From positions 1 through 64,000 of the forward strand of contig CANQLG010000001.1 in the NCBI GenBank assembly GCA_947624645.1: a stretch of 64,000 bases of DNA, read 5' to 3'. The notes under the pieces were generated by a model. The model was not told where the DNA came from. It made no database searches and was given only the letters and a program-made list of their open reading frames with translations. A program made the translations under genes and the position numbers. The DNA comes from Candidatus Gastranaerophilales bacterium. Its GTDB lineage: Bacteria; Cyanobacteriota; Vampirovibrionia; Gastranaerophilales; Gastranaerophilaceae. Below, piece by piece: positions 47,509-56,570 of the stretch (the stretch's first letter is position 1; each line of letters opens with the position of its first letter).

Positions 47509-47529
47509 GATTCTAAATTTATTAGAATC
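47509..47529. promoter_or_regulatory. Inverted repeat overlapping the predicted rsmA -35 region
   Basis: GATTCTAA (47509-47516) and TTAGAATC (47522-47529) form a perfect 8-bp dyad with a five-base centre. TATTAT at 47543-47548 lies 14 bases further on, seven bases before the rsmA ATG. It could be an operator at the -35 position, or a weak terminator for the HD-GYP gene, though no T-run follows. Confidence 0.4.
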
Positions 47530-47555
47530 GGTAATTTTGTAGTATTATAAAAGTT

Positions 47556-48392
47556 ATGAATTATATGGAGCGTGCAAGAAAATACAGGGCAAAAAAACGT
47601 CTCGGGCAAAATTTTTTAATTGATGAAAATGCCATTGAGACAATTCTTGACGTATCAGAAATAACAAATGAAGATACAGTTGTAGAAATAGGGTCAGGGC
47701 TTGGGTTTGTTACCGAACAGCTTGTTAAAACGGCAAAAAAGGTATACGCTATTGAGCTTGATGAGGATATGATAGCTGAAATTTCAAAACTCAATGCCGA
47801 AAATCTTGAAATTATACATGAAGATGTATTAAAAATTGATTTTTCGCAGTTTGGAAAAAATCTGAAAGTTGTTGCAAATATCCCTTATTATATAACTTCA
47901 CCAATATTGGCTCATCTGCTCGGAGAAATTGATGACCTTAATAACTCTAACAGAAACAGCATATCTCAAGTGGTTTTAATGGTTCAATATGAAGTAGCAA
48001 AAAGGTTAACGGCAAATGAAAATTCACCTGCCAAAGAGTTTGGGCTGTTATCGATATTGGCTCAATTTTGGACAAGTGTTGAATTTATAAAGAAAGTACC
48101 GTCAAAATCATTTTTCCCCGCACCAAAGGTTGATTCTGCCATTGTTAAGTTAACGGTTAAAAATGAACCGTTATTAAAACTAAAAAATTATACTTTTTTC
48201 CGCAAAGTAGTAAAAGCGTGTTTTGCGACGAGAAGAAAAAATATAAAAAATTCTCTTGTAAATGCCGGGTTTAGCAAAAATGCAGCAGAAAAAACTTTAT
48301 CTCAATTAAATATTAATGAAAATCTCAGGGGTGAAGTTTTATCCGTTGAACAAATGGGACATTTGGCAGAGCAATTAAAGGAAAATTTATGA
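47556..48392 (+). CDS. rsmA: 16S rRNA dimethyladenosine transferase RsmA/KsgA
   Basis: Methylates two adjacent adenosines near the 3' end of 16S rRNA (A1518/A1519 in E. coli numbering) during 30S maturation. Motifs: KKRLGQNFLIDENAIETIL, SAM-binding VVEIGSGLGFVTEQL, the acidic loop YAIELDEDM, and catalytic VANIPYYITSPIL, then FFPAPKVDSAIVKL. Length 278 residues is typical. No Shine-Dalgarno is obvious; a TATTAT box seven bases before the ATG would give a leaderless message. The next gene overlaps by four bases (ATGA). Confidence 0.97.
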   Translation: MNYMERARKYRAKKRLGQNFLIDENAIETILDVSEITNEDTVVEIGSGLGFVTEQLVKTAKKVYAIELDEDMIAEISKLNAENLEIIHEDVLKIDFSQFGKNLKVVANIPYYITSPILAHLLGEIDDLNNSNRNSISQVVLMVQYEVAKRLTANENSPAKEFGLLSILAQFWTSVEFIKKVPSKSFFPAPKVDSAIVKLTVKNEPLLKLKNYTFFRKVVKACFATRRKNIKNSLVNAGFSKNAAEKTLSQLNINENLRGEVLSVEQMGHLAEQLKENL

Positions 48393-49246
48393 AAAGTTTA
48401 AAAATTAAGACACCTGCAAAAATAAATCTTACGCTTGAAGTTTTAAATAAACGCCCTGACGGGTTCCATAATATTCAGTCTATTATGCAGACAATAAGTT
48501 TATATGATTATCTTACTTTTGAGCTTATACCTTCTGCTTCATTAGTTATTGAATTAACAGGCAATAATAATCAAATTCCTTATGATGAATCAAATTTAAT
48601 TTATAAAGCGGCGGTTAAATTCTTTAAGGCAGCAAATATAAAAGCTGTAAAATTAAAAGTCAATATAGAAAAAAATATACCGGTCTCGGCGGGATTAGCG
48701 GGCGGAAGTACAAACGGGGCAGGAACGGTATATGCACTTAATAAATTATATAATAATATCCTAACCGAAAATCAGACGGATGAAATATGCGCTTCATTAG
48801 GGTCTGATTTAAACTTGTGCTATTACGGAGGATGCCGGCTGTGTACATCAAGGGGAGAAATACTTGAAAAATTACCTTTTTTTGAACAATCTGTTTCGCT
48901 TATTAAACCTAAACAACTGGGTATAAGTGCAAAAGAAGCATATACAAAATTTTCCGAATTAAAAGATAAATCTAATCCTGATAATACCAATAAACTAAAG
49001 GAATTATTGCTTAGAGGCAGATTTGATAAACAACTGATATATAACAGTCTTGAAAAAGCTTTGTTTCCTGATTATGAGGAGTTAAGGAATATAAAAATAC
49101 ATGTAAAAAATTCACTTATGTCAGGTTCAGGCTCTGCGTTTTTTGTACTTGATGATAAAATTGAAACTGATTTATATAGAGATAATTATGAAATATTTGA
49201 AAATTTAAAAACTATAAATACGGGAGTTGAACAAGTAAATGAGTGA
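48389..49246 (+). CDS. ispE: 4-diphosphocytidyl-2-C-methyl-D-erythritol kinase
   Basis: IspE phosphorylates CDP-methylerythritol in the MEP isoprenoid pathway. GHMP-kinase features: PAKINLTLEVLNKRPDGFHNIQSI at the N-terminus, ATP loop IPVSAGLAGGSTNGAGTVYAL, and C-terminal LMSGSGSAFFVL. Length 285 residues. The start overlaps the rsmA stop (ATGA), and the rsmA-ispE pairing occurs in many bacteria. Its product pathway supplies the DMAPP used by MiaA encoded elsewhere in the window. Confidence 0.96.
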   Translation: MKSLKIKTPAKINLTLEVLNKRPDGFHNIQSIMQTISLYDYLTFELIPSASLVIELTGNNNQIPYDESNLIYKAAVKFFKAANIKAVKLKVNIEKNIPVSAGLAGGSTNGAGTVYALNKLYNNILTENQTDEICASLGSDLNLCYYGGCRLCTSRGEILEKLPFFEQSVSLIKPKQLGISAKEAYTKFSELKDKSNPDNTNKLKELLLRGRFDKQLIYNSLEKALFPDYEELRNIKIHVKNSLMSGSGSAFFVLDDKIETDLYRDNYEIFENLKTINTGVEQVNE

Positions 49247-50132
49247 AATTATAATAACCGAAAAAACAAATCCTAATACAGTAGATATAGATGTTTCATC
49301 AACTCTTGAAATAGTAAAAATGATAAATAATGAGGATTTAAAAATAGCTTTAGAAATTTCCAAAAATCTTGAAAGTATAGCGCAAGCAATAGATATAATA
49401 AGTGAAAATTTTCAAAAAGGTGGCCGTTTATTATATTTTGGGGCCGGTACAAGCGGAAGATTGGGGGTACTGGATGCTTCGGAATGTCCTCCTACATTTA
49501 ATACGGATTCTGAAATGGTTCAAGGAATAATAGCCGGAGGAGACAGCGCTTTAAGAAATGCAATAGAGGGTGCGGAAGATTCAATTGAAAATGCAAAAAT
49601 AGATTTTGATAAGTTAAGTATTACACAAAATGACACTGTCGTAGCTGTTTCCGCAAGCGGGAATGCAAATTATGTAATTGAAATTTTAAAACTTGCAAAC
49701 AAAAATAATACAAAAACGATAGCTCTTACTTGTAATCCTGAAGCAAAAATAAATAAAATAGCGGATTTAATAATATGTATTCCGACAGGGGCAGAAACAA
49801 TATCGGGTTCTACAAGGATGAAAGCCGGAACTGCGCAAAAAATTGTGCTGAATATGTTATCAACGGGAGCAATGGTTAAAATAGGTAAAGTGTACAAAAA
49901 TTTTATGGTCGATGTAAAACCGACAAATATTAAATTAAAAGACCGTGCCGTAAGAATTGTATCCGAAATTTCGGGCAAAACTTACGATACTTGTAAATTA
50001 ATGCTTGAAAGTAATAATTACAATGTTAAAGCAGCTATTATCCAGTTGAAATATAATATAGATTTTAATAGTGCGGTTAAAATTCTTGAAAAAAATGGCG
50101 GTGTCTTAAGAAAGGCACTTAATAATATTTAA
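49239..50132 (+). CDS. murQ: N-acetylmuramic acid 6-phosphate etherase
   Basis: MurQ cleaves the lactyl ether of MurNAc-6-phosphate to give GlcNAc-6-phosphate, recycling peptidoglycan sugar. Visible SIS-domain blocks: RLLYFGAGTSGRLGVLDASE, CPPTFNTDSEMVQGIIAGG, VAVSASGNANYVIEIL, and the signature ISGSTRMKAGTAQKIVLNML, then NFMVDVKPTNIKLKDRAVRI. Length 297 is typical. It overlaps ispE by eight bases, so the three genes are co-translated. No murP/nagA or anhydroMurNAc kinase is nearby. Confidence 0.97.
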   Translation: MSEIIITEKTNPNTVDIDVSSTLEIVKMINNEDLKIALEISKNLESIAQAIDIISENFQKGGRLLYFGAGTSGRLGVLDASECPPTFNTDSEMVQGIIAGGDSALRNAIEGAEDSIENAKIDFDKLSITQNDTVVAVSASGNANYVIEILKLANKNNTKTIALTCNPEAKINKIADLIICIPTGAETISGSTRMKAGTAQKIVLNMLSTGAMVKIGKVYKNFMVDVKPTNIKLKDRAVRIVSEISGKTYDTCKLMLESNNYNVKAAIIQLKYNIDFNSAVKILEKNGGVLRKALNNI

Positions 50133-50194
50133 TACTACCCGCAAATATTTTTTTCCTTGTATTTATAATATTGTAGCTATATAAGAAAGTAACT

Positions 50195-52888
50195 ATGATA
50201 AATATTGACTGCCGAATACCTCAAAAAATAAAATCAAATTTTAATAACTATCAAGTAAAAAACTTGTCAAATATATCGTTTTCGGGATTAAATCCGCATT
50301 ATGATATAGATATATTTCAATATGATTTTTCAACATTACACAGAAAAGCCCATGAATACACATTTCAGGGCTATATAACCGCACTTTCGGATAAAATGTT
50401 TAGAAATGTTATTGAACGCTGTAAATCACAGTCAATTGAACAATTTAATTCTATTTTTCAAGATAAAAAAATAAATGTATCTTTATTAAATGAAGTATTA
50501 TCCAACGGTAATATAAAAAATGTTCAACAATTAAAGAATTTTCTGACAATATTTAATAAAACTCCAAAAATTAAAAAAGTTTTTAATTTCCAATATATAG
50601 AGGCTGCTGAAATATACGGGAAATTAGGATTGAAAACTGACCTTGCGCATTTCCCGTCACTGCTTTTAAATATATATAATGAAGAATCTGAAAAAGATAA
50701 TCCTGATTACGGTAAATTGAATACTTTTGTTAATACTCTAAAAGAAATAGGTATTGAAGATGAATCTCAAATTGAAGAAAAACTTGCACATTTGAAAGGT
50801 GAATTTAATAATTTTGAGACTAATACCGATAAAAAAGATGCGGCCGAATACTTGGCACAAACATATAATTCAAAGATATCTCAATTAAATGCAATTATTG
50901 AAAGTAATCCTGATTTAAAAAGATACGACGCAAAAACAATATATAAATCCATATATGATGTTATTGATTATCTCTATATTAAAAATGACGGAAAAAATTT
51001 AGATAATCTTCAATCATATATAGATATTGCCGCAAATTTCGGTAAAGTAAAATCTAATGCTTTATCTCAGGCTAAAAATTATTTCGGTGATATGGAAACT
51101 CCGGAAGCTAAAATAACATTTTTTGAAACGTTAAAAAATTGCGATGTTACTATTAATGAATTTAATGAATTAGCGAAAAAACACTCCGTTAAAGATTTAG
51201 ATTTGTTAGATATTCTTATATATAAATCTTCTGTGCAAGAGCAAATACCTAAAGAAAAAAACAATTTATACAATAATTTCTATCCGATATTAACTGCTGT
51301 ATATACAAAAGGAGATAATCAAGAAGATACTGATTTACTAAATACTACGCTCGGAATTATTGATAAATATAAATTAAATAATACGGCTTCGTTTATCAGT
51401 TTTTATAATAAAGTATGTAAATCTCATGAGAAAAACTTAAGTGTTCAACAAGTATGTGAATTTAGCGAATTATTTAAATATACAAATAAAAATATACTTG
51501 AATTAATGGCAAAAGAGCCGAATTTTGATGCCGTTTCATATCTGAAAAAAGCAAAAGAAGATTATAATACTAAACAACCGTATATAGAAACATTTTTGCA
51601 AAATACCGATAATGAATATTTTGCGGGTAAAACATCTGTTGAAATATATACGGAATACGGACAAATTGTTGATTTTACTTCCGAAAATCTTACTCAAGAA
51701 TTGAATCATTTGGCTGCAGCAAATGATAATGATGAAACAAAACACAGGCTTAACGAATTTAACAGATTATTGCAATTTTTTGATACAAAACAGGATTTAC
51801 TGAATTTTGCAATTAAAAATAATATTAAATTTGATAATTCTGAAATTTCAAATAAATATAGAGATAATTGTTTTAAAATGTTACAAATACTCTCTCAAAA
51901 TTGCAATGAAGATGAATTTAAAGAAAAAACCGAAAAACTTTCTCAATCGGGATTTCTTCCGAAATCTCAAAATAATTTGGATGACTTATTTTCTGATTAC
52001 GAAAGTTCGGGAGAATTGGATGATGTTGTTAATATTATTATAAAAACCTCCGTACCTTCCGTCAGAGAATTTAATAATTTTATACATAAATATGAAACAG
52101 GAAAAGGCAGGCATGATAATATTCTGAAACATTTATCAAATATGCCTGAAAATATAGATTTTAGTTCTTATACAAAGATAATTGACAATTTGAGCAGATG
52201 TATCAAAAATCATAATATTAATATTGAAATAAATAATGACAATATATTGAATATAGATACAAAAGATTATATGCAAGATGAATCGGAGATTAATGTTCAA
52301 TTAAATAAATTATTGTGTTCATTATTAAATAAACCTGAAGCTAAGAGTTTTATTGAAGTATTAAAATCAGCATATACAAATAGAAATAACTCTTCACCGT
52401 TCCAAATTGCAATGGAGATTGCTAATAATGTAAATAAAGATGAATCCACTTATAAAAATATATTAAGAGAATTGAAACTTGATAAACAAAGTCTAAATCT
52501 TGAAGAATCCGAAATAACGGAAGTAACATACGGAAAAGCAATAATGGATTCACTTCCAAGAGAGTTTACAGATTTTATTAATTCTGATAAGTGGATAAAT
52601 ATTCACAATGATAAAACAAAAATCCCAAATTTGTCACCGCATGCAAAACTAAGGCTGCTTGAAAGATTTATATTAACAGAAGATGGAAGTATTAAAAATC
52701 TTTATTCAGGGGAAACCCAAGATAAATTAAAACAAATATTAAAATCTATTTATACAACAACTCCTCAATCAATAAGAGGCAGTGTTGAAGATAAAAGATT
52801 TATAATTCAAACCGCATATAACGGAAATACTATTGAATCAATATTTGCCGGCGACGGAAGATTAATAACGGCTTATTATCTTGACTAG
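50195..52888 (+). CDS. Large helical protein with DUF4258/BECR-like C-terminal domain, 897 aa
   Basis: Begins MINIDCRIPQKIKSNF and, after NISFSGLNPHYD at about residue 30, is mostly charged alpha-helix with no signal peptide or membrane segment to about residue 800. The last ~86 residues differ: SPHAKLRLLERFI (H816) starts a compact region ending in FIIQTAYNGNTIESIFAGDGRLITAYYLD. The order H-A-x-x-R-x-x-E-R followed by two beta hairpins and a terminal ITxYY strand resembles DUF4258 and related BECR-fold RNase toxin domains. No obvious immunity gene follows; the next gene is convergent, 11 bases away. The toxin likeness is my pattern match, not a search result. Confidence 0.7.
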   Translation: MINIDCRIPQKIKSNFNNYQVKNLSNISFSGLNPHYDIDIFQYDFSTLHRKAHEYTFQGYITALSDKMFRNVIERCKSQSIEQFNSIFQDKKINVSLLNEVLSNGNIKNVQQLKNFLTIFNKTPKIKKVFNFQYIEAAEIYGKLGLKTDLAHFPSLLLNIYNEESEKDNPDYGKLNTFVNTLKEIGIEDESQIEEKLAHLKGEFNNFETNTDKKDAAEYLAQTYNSKISQLNAIIESNPDLKRYDAKTIYKSIYDVIDYLYIKNDGKNLDNLQSYIDIAANFGKVKSNALSQAKNYFGDMETPEAKITFFETLKNCDVTINEFNELAKKHSVKDLDLLDILIYKSSVQEQIPKEKNNLYNNFYPILTAVYTKGDNQEDTDLLNTTLGIIDKYKLNNTASFISFYNKVCKSHEKNLSVQQVCEFSELFKYTNKNILELMAKEPNFDAVSYLKKAKEDYNTKQPYIETFLQNTDNEYFAGKTSVEIYTEYGQIVDFTSENLTQELNHLAAANDNDETKHRLNEFNRLLQFFDTKQDLLNFAIKNNIKFDNSEISNKYRDNCFKMLQILSQNCNEDEFKEKTEKLSQSGFLPKSQNNLDDLFSDYESSGELDDVVNIIIKTSVPSVREFNNFIHKYETGKGRHDNILKHLSNMPENIDFSSYTKIIDNLSRCIKNHNINIEINNDNILNIDTKDYMQDESEINVQLNKLLCSLLNKPEAKSFIEVLKSAYTNRNNSSPFQIAMEIANNVNKDESTYKNILRELKLDKQSLNLEESEITEVTYGKAIMDSLPREFTDFINSDKWINIHNDKTKIPNLSPHAKLRLLERFILTEDGSIKNLYSGETQDKLKQILKSIYTTTPQSIRGSVEDKRFIIQTAYNGNTIESIFAGDGRLITAYYLD

Positions 52889-52899
52889 TGCTTTAAAGC

Positions 52900-55662
52900 T
52901 TAGTCTTCTTCAATATAATTTACTATTTTATTTATATTAGCATCAAAACTATCAAGTTTTTGAGCGACTTCATTTATAGTATTGTTAGAATTTTGAATGT
53001 TAACGGCGTTCGTATTGATTTGACTTGCTATGAAATTAAGAATATCTTTCATTTCATAATTATGAGAGTCATCAGCCATAACTTCTACAAGCCTGTCAAA
53101 TTTTTCGCACATTTTATCAAGTTTTTCTTCCAAAGCTGTAATTTGTTTTTCCTGTTGATTAACTTTATCCTGCAATATTTTTTCCAATTGTGAAAGTTTA
53201 GTATCATTTTCATCACAGAGTTTATCAATTCTTTCGTTTAATGAATCAATATCGGGAGTTAATGCTGTATTTAACTGAACTATGATTCCCGTTAATAAAC
53301 TTTTGAGTTCCGATATATTTTCATTTAATGATGAATTATCATCTGCGGTTATTGATTTTTCTTTTTGCTCGGTTTTTGCAATTTCGGTTTTTTCCGATTT
53401 AATCTCAAGTATATCGTTTTGAATATTGTTTAATACGTTTCCTGTGGCATCAATCCATTCGGCTAAGTATGTAAATGCTGTATTAAGATTGTTGTTTGCA
53501 TTTACACTTTTATTTAACAATTTAATCATCTCAGCTACATTGCCACAAAGTACATCAAAACGTGAAGACAGATTTTGACCATCGTTTCCTTGCTCTTTTA
53601 AATTTTGAATTACGGACTTAAAAGAATCCAAATATATTTTAAATTCTTTATTTGCATCATCAGCGGACAGTATAAGCTTATTTGTTCTCATACTTATACT
53701 TGAAATATCTTCATTCAATGCGGTAAAACATTCTTTTAAAGAATTTATATCCTCGGAAGTACTTTGTCTGTTGTCTAATAAACTTTTATTTAATACGGAA
53801 AAATCAGACTCAATATCTCTCAGTGTATATATATAAGAATCTTCATCTTCTGATTCGGTTGAATTTATAATAGATTTTAAATCGCCTGATAAGCTTTCCA
53901 GTATTGATTTTATATCAGGTAAATTCTGCGACATTTTTTCGGTTTTATCAATGTTATTATAAACAAGCTGAGAAATTTCATCAAATTTACTATCTGCATT
54001 CAAACTTGAAGATTCCAGCTGGGTATTTATATCACGTTTAATTTCATCCAAACTTGTATTAATGTTTTCTGTTGAACTATCAAGTTTAGAGTTAATATCC
54101 TGTTTTATTTCTTCAAAGTTTGTACTAATGTTTTCTGTTGACTTGTCAAGTTTAGAGTTAATATCTTGCTTTATTTCTTCAAAATTTGTACTAATATTTT
54201 CTGTTGATTTATAAAGTTTAGAGTTAATATCTTGCTTTATTTCTTCAAAATTTGTACTAATATTTTCTGTTGATTCATCAAGTTTAGAGTTAATATCTTG
54301 CTTTATTTCTTCAAAGTTTGTATTTATATTTTCTGTGGTTTCGTGCAATTGAGAATTAATATCTTTTGATATATTGTCAAAATTTGTGTTAATATTTTTA
54401 GTCGTTTTTAATAATTTTTCCGTAATATCGTCATTAAATTCATTAAAATCAAATTTTAAATCTTGGTAATTAAGATTGAAATTTTCATTTACCTCTTTAA
54501 GTTTAGAAGTAATATCTTCTGTAATTGTTTGGAATTTAGAATCTAATTCTTTACTTTTTGAAACTATATCATCAATTTTGCCGACCCAATCATTAAGTAA
54601 TCCGATATTTTCATATATAAGGTCAATTTTATTGGTAATATCTTCAAAATCCAGATTTTCTATTGACATAGAGTCTAAGCGGTCTTTAATATTGTTAATT
54701 GCAGTGGTAATTCCCGATGCAACTTCTTGAAACTCTCCTAAAGAAGTTATCTTTGATTGAATTTCTTCCATAGAATTATCAATGTTGTCTATTTTCATAG
54801 ACCAATTATTTAGAGCGGTGATATTTTCATAAATAATATCAACTTTTTCGCTGACTTCATCAAAATCAATATTTTCACCCAGCCTTGCATAAACATTTTC
54901 AATGGATTGGTTAATAAAACCTACTTTATCAACCCAAACACTAATCATATTTAAACTATCATATATTTCACTTATTTTAGCGATTTGATTTTCAAAATTT
55001 TTATTATTAAATTCCTCTTCAAAATTATCAAACTTAGATTGTAAATCTTTAACCAATTGGTTCGTTTGTTTAATATTTTTCTGATGAACACTGGTTAAAT
55101 CAGACATAATAGCACCAATTTCATCTAATGTAGGCACTTCAGGTAGTTGATTCGCCAAATTTTCAATGTATTCGGTTAATTTTTGGTGAATGCCAGAGAG
55201 TTGTTCCGTTATATTTTTAATATTTTCACCGTTTGGGGTGAAATTAATGTTTTCTTTAATGGCTGATAATTCATTAAAAATATTTTCATTGGTTTTGAGC
55301 GCTAAATCCAGTTGTTGTTTTTGATATTCTTCAAATTCGGCACTGGTCATGGTAAGATTTTGTTGATTTTGTATATTTTCTAAATATTTGCCGGCATTAT
55401 TTGCAGATTCTTTTATAGAATTAATGTCTTGAAATAAATCCTTTAAAACATCGCTATTGCAATTATCAACTTGCATGGCAATATTTTCAAGCTTTTCTTT
55501 TATATCCAAAAAATTAAGCTTTGCCTGGGTATCTGTTATTAACCCTTCAATTGATTCTACTGAATTTTTTATATTTAAAATATCAGCTTCTTTAATTGTA
55601 TCTATATTATTAAGTTTATTACATACTTCCTGAAGAACTTCTTTATAATTATCAGCAGCCAT
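52900..55662 (-). CDS. Long coiled-coil protein with 22-residue repeats, 920 aa
   Basis: The ATG at 55662 (MAADNYKEVLQEVCNKL) has AGAGAG upstream and is preferred over a TTG 27 bases earlier. The whole protein is heptad/hendecad coiled coil without signal peptide or membrane helix. Three diverged ~50-residue units with the motif YENI..LN.W..KIDNI (around residues 240-370) precede a run of near-identical 22-residue repeats of the form TENISTNFEEIKQDINSKLD (about 440-560). The remainder continues as coiled coil to NKIVNYIEED. It looks like a methyl-accepting or cytoskeletal-type filament protein but has no signalling hairpin. Function unknown. Confidence 0.85.
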   Translation of the reverse strand: MAADNYKEVLQEVCNKLNNIDTIKEADILNIKNSVESIEGLITDTQAKLNFLDIKEKLENIAMQVDNCNSDVLKDLFQDINSIKESANNAGKYLENIQNQQNLTMTSAEFEEYQKQQLDLALKTNENIFNELSAIKENINFTPNGENIKNITEQLSGIHQKLTEYIENLANQLPEVPTLDEIGAIMSDLTSVHQKNIKQTNQLVKDLQSKFDNFEEEFNNKNFENQIAKISEIYDSLNMISVWVDKVGFINQSIENVYARLGENIDFDEVSEKVDIIYENITALNNWSMKIDNIDNSMEEIQSKITSLGEFQEVASGITTAINNIKDRLDSMSIENLDFEDITNKIDLIYENIGLLNDWVGKIDDIVSKSKELDSKFQTITEDITSKLKEVNENFNLNYQDLKFDFNEFNDDITEKLLKTTKNINTNFDNISKDINSQLHETTENINTNFEEIKQDINSKLDESTENISTNFEEIKQDINSKLYKSTENISTNFEEIKQDINSKLDKSTENISTNFEEIKQDINSKLDSSTENINTSLDEIKRDINTQLESSSLNADSKFDEISQLVYNNIDKTEKMSQNLPDIKSILESLSGDLKSIINSTESEDEDSYIYTLRDIESDFSVLNKSLLDNRQSTSEDINSLKECFTALNEDISSISMRTNKLILSADDANKEFKIYLDSFKSVIQNLKEQGNDGQNLSSRFDVLCGNVAEMIKLLNKSVNANNNLNTAFTYLAEWIDATGNVLNNIQNDILEIKSEKTEIAKTEQKEKSITADDNSSLNENISELKSLLTGIIVQLNTALTPDIDSLNERIDKLCDENDTKLSQLEKILQDKVNQQEKQITALEEKLDKMCEKFDRLVEVMADDSHNYEMKDILNFIASQINTNAVNIQNSNNTINEVAQKLDSFDANINKIVNYIEED
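54060..54323 (-). repeat. In-frame 66-bp tandem repeats, about four near-identical copies
   Basis: The marker TTTAGAGTTAATATC recurs with its first base at 54085, 54151, 54217 and 54283, exactly 66 bp apart; diverged copies flank the run on both sides. Each codes for one 22-residue block of the coiled-coil protein. Confidence 0.93.
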
Positions 55663-55757
55663 TTTGCACTCTCTATTAATTTCTACCAAGATTTATTTTA
55701 ACAAATATAAAGAAATAGGGCATCTAATATAAGTTTATATTACAAATTTTTAAGAAT

Positions 55758-56333
55758 TTAAGAAATAAAATCTTTAATTTTTAATAAATCTTGTTTCGTA
55801 AGCCATCTTGGCGAACCTTCATTTTCGGAGTGGTTTCTTAAAAGATAAGACGGATGAAATATAACGGTAGCATCAATATTATCTAAGATTTTAAACCATT
55901 GACCACGAATTTGAGAGATTTTAATTTTATTTCCCAAAAATGATTTGGCGCTTGTAGCCCCGCAAAGAACTATTACTTTAGGTTTAACGATTTTTATTTG
56001 ATCAATAAGATATTTGCTGCATAATGTTTTTTCATCATCAGACGGGACTCTGTTTTCCGGCGGACGGCATTTAACGGTATTACAAATATAAAAATCATTT
56101 TGTCTTGAAAGAGAACAGTCTTGTATTAGTTTAGAAAGCAGCTTGCCGGCTCTGCCGACAAATGGTGTACCGGTTGAGTCTTCATCAGCTCCCGGTGCTT
56201 CTCCTATCAGCAAAATTTTTGCATTTGGATTGCCATCTGAAAAGACAATATTTTTTCGTGTTTTTCCCAAATCACATTTATAGCAGGCACAACATGTTTG
56301 TTTAAGTTTTTCAAGTTCCAACGTTTTATCCAT
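55758..56333 (-). CDS. Type 4 uracil-DNA glycosylase (iron-sulphur UDG)
   Basis: Removes uracil from DNA in base-excision repair. Family 4 features: N-terminal iron-sulphur cysteines ([10 protein letters not shown]), the active-site loop [43 protein letters not shown] with the remaining cluster cysteines, and [10 protein letters not shown]. Length 191 residues fits the thermophile/actinobacterial-type UDGa. GAGG precedes the ATG. It is transcribed alone. Confidence 0.95.
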   Translation of the reverse strand: MDKTLELEKLKQTCCACYKCDLGKTRKNIVFSDGNPNAKILLIGEAPGADEDSTGTPFVGRAGKLLSKLIQDCSLSRQNDFYICNTVKCRPPENRVPSDDEKTLCSKYLIDQIKIVKPKVIVLCGATSAKSFLGNKIKISQIRGQWFKILDNIDATVIFHPSYLLRNHSENEGSPRWLTKQDLLKIKDFIS

Positions 56334-56525
56334 AATTTACCTCAAATACAAATATTTATAATTTTACCTCAGTTACAATAACAATACAAATAAGATATAA
56401 GCTTTTTTAAACAAAAGTATAACTAACAAATATAGGTATTAAGTGCAATGAATGAAAAAGAAAAATCTTATATTATATAAAAGTAAATCCTCAACTCTTC
56501 TGATTGCTTATTCTTAGTGCTCATC

Positions 56526-56553
56526 CCCTTCTTGAAAAAGAAGGGTTTTTTTT
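56526..56553 (+). terminator. Rho-independent terminator with no gene upstream on its strand
   Basis: CCCTTCTT (56526-56533), loop GAAA, AAGAAGGG (56538-56545), then eight T's. The poly-T is on the plus strand, but both flanking genes are on the minus strand. A small plus-strand RNA from roughly 56480 (AT-rich TATTAT box near 56470) to 56553 is possible; the 56334-56525 stretch has no convincing protein gene. Confidence 0.8.
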
Positions 56554-56570
56554 AAGATTTGTTTTTACTG

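Noticed and set aside
52889-52899. Immunity gene for the BECR-like tip
   Set aside because: Only 11 bases separate the toxin-like gene from a convergent coiled-coil gene; no small plus-strand gene follows.
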